Source: a virus | Virus record (IMG/VR): IMGVR_UViG_3300025769_000040 | Span: 1 to 34,451 of that record | Direction: 5' to 3' (one strand) | Length of the DNA: 34,451 nucleotides | Shown: positions 29,101-34,451 of the stretch, piece by piece | Position numbering within the stretch: position 1 is the stretch's first letter | How the letters are laid out: each line of letters opens with the position of its first letter | Made by a program: the position numbers and the translations under genes | Notes under the pieces: generated by a model | Databases searched by the model: none | Told to the model about the DNA's origin: nothing | Seen by the model: only the letters and a program-made list of their open reading frames with translations

Positions 29101-32100
29101 CACCATCTTCAATTTCCATTAATAAATCTAAAAGTTCTTCTTGTAAATCTTGTTTAGGTAAATTACCTAATCCTTCTAATTCTGGTAATTGTTTTGCAAT
29201 AGACTGAAGTTCTTTGTATGTAAAAGTATATTCATTATCTACAAATAATAAATCTCTAATAGCACCTAAAGAATATGTTGTTCCTCTAAAATTAACTTCC
29301 TGATTTATTCTTTGCTCACGGCTAGTAAGTGCATCTGTATCAGTAGTAAGTGGTGCGGCAAATAAAGACATACGCATTGTTCTAAATAAATTAGTTAATG
29401 CTTTTCTTGTGCTATTACCTTTCTCTTTAGCTTTAGCTAACTCAGCTTCTGCTGAATATTTTTTACCTTCAGATGTAGTAAACTCTGGTATAGCCTTAGT
29501 AACATCAATAACTTTATCTAAAAATAAAACTTCTATTTTACCAGCTTCAATATGGTACTCATAAGACGGGTGGTAAAACTTGCCACGTTTGGGTGTTTTA
29601 ACTACTTTAGGTTCGTCTTTAAATCTGATAACAGTTACTGCCTCACGAATATTAACATCTTCCAACTCTGGGTCTGCAAATACTTTACCTATAGTATCTA
29701 CAGTACCTACGGCTTCGTAAAAGTTTGTTTTCGTTTGACTTTTTGCTTTTCCTAATAATTTAATTACAAATTCTTTTCGTTCGTCAAATGTAAACTCATT
29801 ATCAAAAATGTATTGCAACAAAGCGTTTACAGCATCTTTAGGTGAGTCTGCAGTATCTATTGCACTCAACGCACCCTCTTTATACTTTGTTAAATCCATT
29901 ACGACTTTTCGTGTGCCGTCAGGTAATTTTTTTGTTTTCTTAGTATTTAATATTTCAGATGTACGATTTTTAACTGAGTCAATATCTACCTCACCAGACT
30001 CAACTGCATCAGCAAAGTATTGAAAAATAATCTTCATCATATTGCGATTTGATAGATGAGATGTATCAGACATAATTGCAGGTATAAGATAGTAGTAACC
30101 ATCTGGGTCTTTTTGCAACTGATTAACAATGTTGTTTGCTACAGTTTTAGAGTCACTAGCCCACACACGACCAGTAATAATTGGATAAAATATACCTCCT
30201 AAGAATGTATTTCTTCCAAACTTACCGCCAACCATTCTGTCAGACTCAGTTACAGATACTAATTTACCAGCAAGAATCTCTGTTTTAATTTTGCGTACTT
30301 TAGTATTTTCGTTTGTTTTAAATCGCTTTAAATCTTCAGCAGTAAACTTAGACTCACGGATTGTAGTGTTGTCTATATCTTGTACTACCTTACCGCTACC
30401 CTGTAACAACTCAACATCAGCCTCAGTAATCACATCACCAGTAGCTAGCTTACCAGCTACAGTATTCATTAGGTCTATTACATCTTTGTCGGTTGTAATA
30501 TTTAACCCAATGTTTTGTAGACCCTTTGCTATAAAATCAATTAGCTTACGAACAGCAGAACGATCTTCTGTAGTCAATGCTTCGTAGTTAGTTGCAATAA
30601 TACCAGCCAGCTCAGCCAATGCTTCTTCGCTTTGTAGGTTTTCTCCGTACTTAGCTGTATGCTCATCTAACTTGGATTTTAACTCTTTATTAGTTGTGCG
30701 TGATATACGTTTGTATAAATCATCAGCAAGTTTTTGTGCCTGTGCATTTGTTGTAATGTTACGCAAAAATATAGCGTGGAAGGCTTCGTGTGCTACAGTA
30801 CGCTCATTTCGCATTTCTTTGCTTATATGAAGCGTTTTTGTGGCTGGGTCATAGACACCACCCGATTGATTCTTTCCAGACGCTTTAACGTAATCCTCTT
30901 GCGTTTCGTGTACTATTACTTTTACGTCTGGTGTAATCTGTGAAATAGCTTTTTGAACATTTGCAACCTGAGTATCTATATCAACATCAGGAGTTGTTTG
31001 TGCTTTAATAAATATATCACGGGCAGTTTCAATGCTTATGTTATTGTCAATAGCAATCTGCTCTAGTTGCGAATCAAACTCACCTCTGCGTACAGCATCT
31101 ATTTCTTCTTTAGTTAGCGTACCTTCTTCACGTTGTTTTAGTGACTGCTCAATAATGGACTCGTACTTATTATCCATATAGTCATTAAATGCTTGTGTAG
31201 CTTCCGCTGTTTTTTCACTAAACATAGTAGAAGCTAAGTTAACGGCAACAGAATCTTCTGCAACCATAGGGTCGCTCATAATTAGTTCTTGTATTTCTTC
31301 TGAAGATTTTTGGTTTGCAATGCGGTTTACTTCACCTTGAGTATATCTAAACCCAGAACCAGCAAAGGATGCACTGCCATCCATAATACTACCAACAATA
31401 GCACTTAACGCCACATTGTCTAAAATGCCAACATCGTCACCAAATCCTATTTGAATTAGGTTTTCTAATCCAGTAGCACTACCTTCAGATACAGTACCAG
31501 CAGTAGCACCTTTTATTGTATTTACAGTTATTGTTTTTAATGTCTGTTCTTTTATTTCTTGTTTAATTAATTTATCAATAATTTTAGTTGTACCAAGATA
31601 TTTTTCTGTAGCTGTGTTTATAGTTCCAACTAAAATAGGCTCAATAACTTTTCTGTTTAAAGAACTATCTTCTGGTAAAGTAATATAACTTTCTGCGGCA
31701 CTACTAACACCCATATATCCAGCAGAAATAGCAGGTTTTCTAGTTGCTACAGCTAAACCAATTTGGACAAAATAATCAAAAGCGTTTTGTTCTATAGCAA
31801 ATCCAATTCTATTACCAACAATATCCCACCTGCCGTTTTGCCACGCTTCCTCAAAAGTAACCTCTGGCTCTAATATTAAATCTTTAACATCATCAAAAGC
31901 CATATCTACAATTTCTCTTCCCTTTTGTTCTAAGTCGGAAGCAAAGTTTGGATTAACCTCTTCTACGGCATCTATAATTCTATCAGAATGACCTACTGGA
32001 TCAAAAAGCCAATCAACTGGTGTAGAGCTAACACCTTTAAGTTCGTCTAATTTTTCAGCTTGTTCTTTATATTTTTCTCTTGGTAAGCCTGTAACAGATT

Positions 32101-32524
32101 CCCAAAACCAAGCATCTACCTCATCCTGAAAGTCTGCGGCAGTTTTAATAGCTTGTGGAATACCAAGCCCTTTACCTTTAAGTCGTTTAAGATTGCTTGA
32201 TAAATGAAGCATTCTTTCATCCCACCAACTTAAATTTTTCTCATTAGCTTCTTTAGGTGTAGTACCTATGCCGTAATCTATTTCTATTTGACCTAGAGTT
32301 TGTTCGCTATTAAGTAACTCACCAAGTTTTTGGCTATAGTATCTTTGTGCTTTTATTTCTTCTATTTCATCATCAGTAAAATTTTCTGAGACAAACTGTC
32401 TTTCATTTTTTTCAAGATTCTGAAAAGGGTCGTAAATTAAATTATCTGCGGCAGTTAAAAAATCTGGAGACTTTAATGGACTAAATCCTTCTGGTACTTC
32501 GCTAAATCCTTTTGGTGTAGACAT
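26159..32524 (-). CDS. Giant internal virion/ejection protein with HEXXH metallopeptidase motif (T7 gp16 position)
   Basis: This 2121-residue protein is far longer than T7 gp16 (about 1,320). An N-terminal helical region includes hydrophobic stretches near residues 250-390. A peptidase-like domain follows with VAHEAFHAIF (His579, Glu580, His583) and a downstream ALAELAG helix (Glu638) as the third zinc ligand candidate. A long coiled coil lies around residues 1540-1720 (ENKVTRLKKQLDRLRDQYDK). The C-terminus resembles polyvalent-protein regions with WFMAPRWVTSKWQTM. Gene order places it as the channel/ejection protein. T7 uses a transglycosylase at its N-terminus for wall entry, and here a protease-like domain may serve entry or disarm host proteins. 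Confidence 0.83.
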   Translation of the reverse strand: MSTPKGFSEVPEGFSPLKSPDFLTAADNLIYDPFQNLEKNERQFVSENFTDDEIEEIKAQRYYSQKLGELLNSEQTLGQIEIDYGIGTTPKEANEKNLSWWDERMLHLSSNLKRLKGKGLGIPQAIKTAADFQDEVDAWFWESVTGLPREKYKEQAEKLDELKGVSSTPVDWLFDPVGHSDRIIDAVEEVNPNFASDLEQKGREIVDMAFDDVKDLILEPEVTFEEAWQNGRWDIVGNRIGFAIEQNAFDYFVQIGLAVATRKPAISAGYMGVSSAAESYITLPEDSSLNRKVIEPILVGTINTATEKYLGTTKIIDKLIKQEIKEQTLKTITVNTIKGATAGTVSEGSATGLENLIQIGFGDDVGILDNVALSAIVGSIMDGSASFAGSGFRYTQGEVNRIANQKSSEEIQELIMSDPMVAEDSVAVNLASTMFSEKTAEATQAFNDYMDNKYESIIEQSLKQREEGTLTKEEIDAVRRGEFDSQLEQIAIDNNISIETARDIFIKAQTTPDVDIDTQVANVQKAISQITPDVKVIVHETQEDYVKASGKNQSGGVYDPATKTLHISKEMRNERTVAHEAFHAIFLRNITTNAQAQKLADDLYKRISRTTNKELKSKLDEHTAKYGENLQSEEALAELAGIIATNYEALTTEDRSAVRKLIDFIAKGLQNIGLNITTDKDVIDLMNTVAGKLATGDVITEADVELLQGSGKVVQDIDNTTIRESKFTAEDLKRFKTNENTKVRKIKTEILAGKLVSVTESDRMVGGKFGRNTFLGGIFYPIITGRVWASDSKTVANNIVNQLQKDPDGYYYLIPAIMSDTSHLSNRNMMKIIFQYFADAVESGEVDIDSVKNRTSEILNTKKTKKLPDGTRKVVMDLTKYKEGALSAIDTADSPKDAVNALLQYIFDNEFTFDERKEFVIKLLGKAKSQTKTNFYEAVGTVDTIGKVFADPELEDVNIREAVTVIRFKDEPKVVKTPKRGKFYHPSYEYHIEAGKIEVLFLDKVIDVTKAIPEFTTSEGKKYSAEAELAKAKEKGNSTRKALTNLFRTMRMSLFAAPLTTDTDALTSREQRINQEVNFRGTTYSLGAIRDLLFVDNEYTFTYKELQSIAKQLPELEGLGNLPKQDLQEELLDLLMEIEDGVSRRFQVVRSDKDKFTKPPKNILERVFKREIKDLLTGTIDSEYFRRLVRMRRPSFPFVNLPLLPTDKAIEQSLKGKQKEFVGDKFKNPKQEGDIVESRLDIPAYTDHGVFVVTIHEQRGERAGGASTPINYRATVRLKNVKMIAPPYEAAKIGVGERKSTVATVQGELVESTPEDDYVLASNLLNDPNWTQVGYNPVMFSYFYDRADMKPVVSGSEMVQIGGLLFVKDAVFADPNDKQFKILPDDPQKRKVAMRAVKTILGDEFGEFDLEARFQEIDPEIVRSTTQRIKEEMAKTPEQRKADAVESGTITGINRASVNKIREAQELARFSPPETKSQLEVINDVSQLGETEIIKKADALIVEIGKKPRPLSDNEVATLLIYLTSLDESKKQAQIKRNEILDTGNLEEAVIITQEINGYDEKINIAQTNIERARTELGRGLAALGMLSTQEKFDVDSVKNNARNATGRELTETENKTIEKGVKIVEKKQAAYDRKENKVTRLKKQLDRLRDQYDKEYRDVKKAKPIDTEEEAKLKQEIKLMRKRLRLYDDKASVEQDLKLLKEGKIDEMAIFKTKTVDVDPELEQERNELYQAKAKLRREIFKMRGWHYDFFGKSMDFFRALKLSFDMGYFGRQGMLRLLSNPVSAVKVFGQTFPSFLSDAKFLTIDSKLKRSANYKKAVSAGLGLLDLDVEFSRQMEGFSSRLAERIPWVRASNRHMITGLNLLRMSMFDDFVKKNPTATPEVLQTYAKFVNEYTGRGDLGKLENSAQTISKWFMAPRWVTSKWQTMISARRMWTTDAAGNRTFSPELAKSIAGEWARAYTSFIGLVGAFTLMGFEIELDPEDPDFMKLRLDNYVIDITGGRASELRLIFLAAEVALASRGIGDLERNQDLTKVLKNYASYKVSSAVSLPLEFITGENLVGDERTWFESVYKAFLPIIVETVQQDMKEGMEFNESVIRTMPEFFGIGSQSRDREVQGRAF

Positions 32525-32526
32525 TA

Positions 32527-34095
32527 TTAATCCTTTATAAAAAATTTATCGCCAACTTTAATTATAGAGCCACTTGGTAAATCTTCAGCAATTTGAGAAT
32601 TAGATTGATAAGTTAATAATTCACTAATTGATGAAACGCCAGCAACAGACATAGTAGATTGTGGTGCTGGTGTCATTAATGCTTTTTGTCTGGCTAAATG
32701 TTTTTTATATGGTGTTAAATTTTCTGTAGCCCACTTTACAGGATCAGCACCTTCAACAATTACATCTTTATAAAAAGCCTGAAGTAAACCATCCATACGC
32801 TGTACGCCAAGACCAATTTGTTTTGCTTTTACAGCATCTTTAGTTTGATCATCAAATACGCTAGATATTTCTTTCATTACTTCTCTTTGAGTTGGCGTTA
32901 ATTGACTCTCGCCAAGTGCTCCTTCTTTAACAGCACCTGTACCAGATATAGTTTTAGTTATCATATCTAAAAGACTACGGGTAGTGCTTATGGAAAAATT
33001 AGGGCTAACCTTACCACTAGCACTTACTGTATAAAGTTTTGATAAGATGTCATCAACTTTATCCATTCTAAAAGATTCTTCATTTAATTTATTAATATTT
33101 CCAACAACTTCAGTATATAAATCAGTACTTTCTTCCGTGGTTTGTCTACCAGTAACTAATGCTTCTAAGGATAATGCTTGTGCCTCACTAATAAGAGGAA
33201 CCTCTTGTCCATTAATATTTACAGTTTGTATTCTAGCTTGTTGTATTTCTGGTAATTCTAGTAAACCATTATCATACTTAGCACGAAGTTGATTGGCAGT
33301 TTCGGTTTGTGTTTCAATAGTCTTAGATATAATTTTATTTTCAGCCTGACCACGAAGTCTAATAACCTCTTCTTGTTGTGCTATACTTAATTTACTAGCA
33401 TCGTAACCACCCTCTTGTGGAGATAATTCAAAAAAGTTTATATCTGTTGCAACTCTATTTTGTACTTCTTTAAAGTATCTGTTTTGTTCAAATGAGCGAC
33501 TATCAGATAAAAAACTATCATAAGTTTTAGTACCAAGATCAACACGACCTTTATTAGCATAATCATATTGTTCTTCTATAGATGTAAATGCCTCACCAGT
33601 AGAAGGATTAATTCTTAACTGCCCGTTAAGTGCGGCATCTTCTAGGTCTAAATATGTTCTATCTGAATTTTCTTTTACAATATCAAAATTTCTTTTTTGT
33701 GCAGAAAGTCCAACTTTACTTAAGTAAGTATTAAAATTAACTTCAGCGTTACGTTTTACCCTATTTGATAAATTACTATCCTGAAATTGTTGTTGTTGTT
33801 GTTCTTTCCATTGTTCGTAAAAAGTATTGATTTCATTTTCATCAGTCATTGATGAGATTGTATTTGTAAAAGCAAGAGCATCTGTTTCCATTCTATTATT
33901 TAACTCTGCTATTGCGGCTTCATCTTTTTTTTCTTGTATTTTTTCAAAAAGCCCACTAGCACCTTCAGCGGCAGTTTGCATTACCCTTGAGCCTGCACTT
34001 GCGGCTTTTGCGGCTAAATCAGCACTAAGCTCAACGGCAGTTCCCTCGCCAGAAACTTTAACTTGTGGTGTATATCTTTTAAGTGAAATAGCCAT
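32527..34095 (-). CDS. Internal virion protein, T7 gp15-like position
   Basis: This is a 522-residue, mostly helical protein rich in Q, E, K and A. It begins MAISLKRYTPQVKVSGEGTA and includes alanine-rich helices (ADLAAKAASAGSRVMQTAAE), a QQQQQ run in WKEQQQQQFQ, and ends SGSIIKVGDKFFIKD. In T7-like phages the middle-sized core protein (gp15) lies between gp14 and gp16 and builds the periplasmic tube during ejection. The order here is the same. It is coupled to the gp14-like stop. Assignment rests on position, size and helical content. Confidence 0.78.
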   Translation of the reverse strand: MAISLKRYTPQVKVSGEGTAVELSADLAAKAASAGSRVMQTAAEGASGLFEKIQEKKDEAAIAELNNRMETDALAFTNTISSMTDENEINTFYEQWKEQQQQQFQDSNLSNRVKRNAEVNFNTYLSKVGLSAQKRNFDIVKENSDRTYLDLEDAALNGQLRINPSTGEAFTSIEEQYDYANKGRVDLGTKTYDSFLSDSRSFEQNRYFKEVQNRVATDINFFELSPQEGGYDASKLSIAQQEEVIRLRGQAENKIISKTIETQTETANQLRAKYDNGLLELPEIQQARIQTVNINGQEVPLISEAQALSLEALVTGRQTTEESTDLYTEVVGNINKLNEESFRMDKVDDILSKLYTVSASGKVSPNFSISTTRSLLDMITKTISGTGAVKEGALGESQLTPTQREVMKEISSVFDDQTKDAVKAKQIGLGVQRMDGLLQAFYKDVIVEGADPVKWATENLTPYKKHLARQKALMTPAPQSTMSVAGVSSISELLTYQSNSQIAEDLPSGSIIKVGDKFFIKD

Positions 34096-34451
34096 TAATC
34101 CTCGCCTCCTATTCCCAATATAGCGGCTTCTGTTACACTGCCTATAAATTCTTGTTGACCCCTTGCTCTAGCAATATTTGCCCCAAGTTGACCTTCATAT
34201 ATTGTTTTTTGTGCTACACTTTCTCCACGAAGTTTTGCGACATCTCTTTGACGTTGTACTTCTAGTAAATCCATTTGCATAGTTATGGCAGAATCAATAA
34301 GACTTTGCAAGTCTGTTCCTGCTATCAATCCACCTCTTTGAAAAACACTCATACGTTGCTGTGCCGCAAACTCACGTTGTTGTTTAACAAGTCGTTTAGA
34401 TTGAGCTTCTACTGCATCTGCTTGTGCTTTAGCATTTATACGAGCTACCCT
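34095..34451 (-). CDS. Internal virion protein, T7 gp14-like (C-terminal part; continues at base 158 across the join)
   Basis: The frame enters from the right end and stops at 34095, overlapping the start of the next gene. Across the 47-bp overlap it is continuous with the ATG at 158. An internal ATG at 34352 (MSVFQRGGLIAGTDLQSLID) is not the natural start. This part is a long amphipathic helical region (MQMDLLEVQRQRDVAKLRGE) ending AAILGIGGED. It is part of one 155-residue protein, the smallest of the three ejection proteins. Confidence 0.78.
   Translation of the reverse strand, partial: RVARINAKAQADAVEAQSKRLVKQQREFAAQQRMSVFQRGGLIAGTDLQSLIDSAITMQMDLLEVQRQRDVAKLRGESVAQKTIYEGQLGANIARARGQQEFIGSVTEAAILGIGGED
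34405..34451. repeat. Terminal 47-bp direct repeat, right copy
   Basis: This stretch is identical to bases 1-47 and marks the circular join. It should be counted once when the genome is closed. Confidence 0.93.

Noticed and set aside
1-34451. CRISPR arrays, tRNA genes, insertion sequences, integrase
   Set aside because: I looked for regular spaced repeats, cloverleaf folds, transposase and recombinase motifs and saw none.

Overview
The window is a complete genome of a short-tailed (podovirus-like) phage in the form of a circular assembly. Its first 47 bases are repeated exactly as its last 47, and one coding frame runs through the join, so the unique length is 34,404 bp. The virion genes follow the T7 plan: small and large terminase, head-tail connector, scaffold, major capsid, tail tubes A and B, three internal virion/ejection proteins, and a fibre with a T7-type N-terminal domain. 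No RNA polymerase, DNA polymerase or integrase is visible. Transcription and DNA synthesis therefore probably rely on the host, and the phage is probably lytic. Small lysine-rich proteins of a type common in marine phages, and an exported protein with a PEP-CTERM tail, point to an aquatic Gram-negative host that carries exosortase. This host assignment is inference.

Layout. A divergent non-coding region (10766-11566) separates two transcription blocks. Rightward (11567-19873, + strand) lie the early and replication genes: small unknown proteins, a lysozyme-like protein, a HIRAN plus PD-(D/E)XK nuclease, a winged-helix replication initiator or helicase loader, a DnaB-type helicase, an SSB-like protein with a DVPF tail, an HNH nuclease, two tiny membrane proteins, a probable nucleotide pyrophosphohydrolase and a second PD-(D/E)XK protein. 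This block ends in a strong intrinsic terminator (19927-19953). Leftward (- strand), from 10765 down through the join to 19983, lie packaging, head, tail, ejection, fibre and lysis/accessory genes. Most neighbours share ATGA or TAATG stop-start overlaps. The major capsid gene is set apart by a promoter-like sequence and leader upstream and by a terminator immediately downstream. The fibre operon has its own TTGACA promoter.

The most unusual content is RNA. Two complete type I hammerhead ribozymes (about 11787-11838 and 12153-12201) sit between the first three early genes, and each begins inside the stop codon of the preceding gene. Both would cut immediately before the same leader, which carries a strong ribosome-binding site. 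The same cleavage-site sequence and leader, without a ribozyme core, stands in front of the first early gene. Further along, a 252-nt intergenic stretch (12802-13053) folds on paper into several hairpins and holds a duplicated pseudoknot-like motif. The early operon thus looks like an RNA-processing operon that turns one long transcript into separate mRNAs with nearly identical 5' ends.
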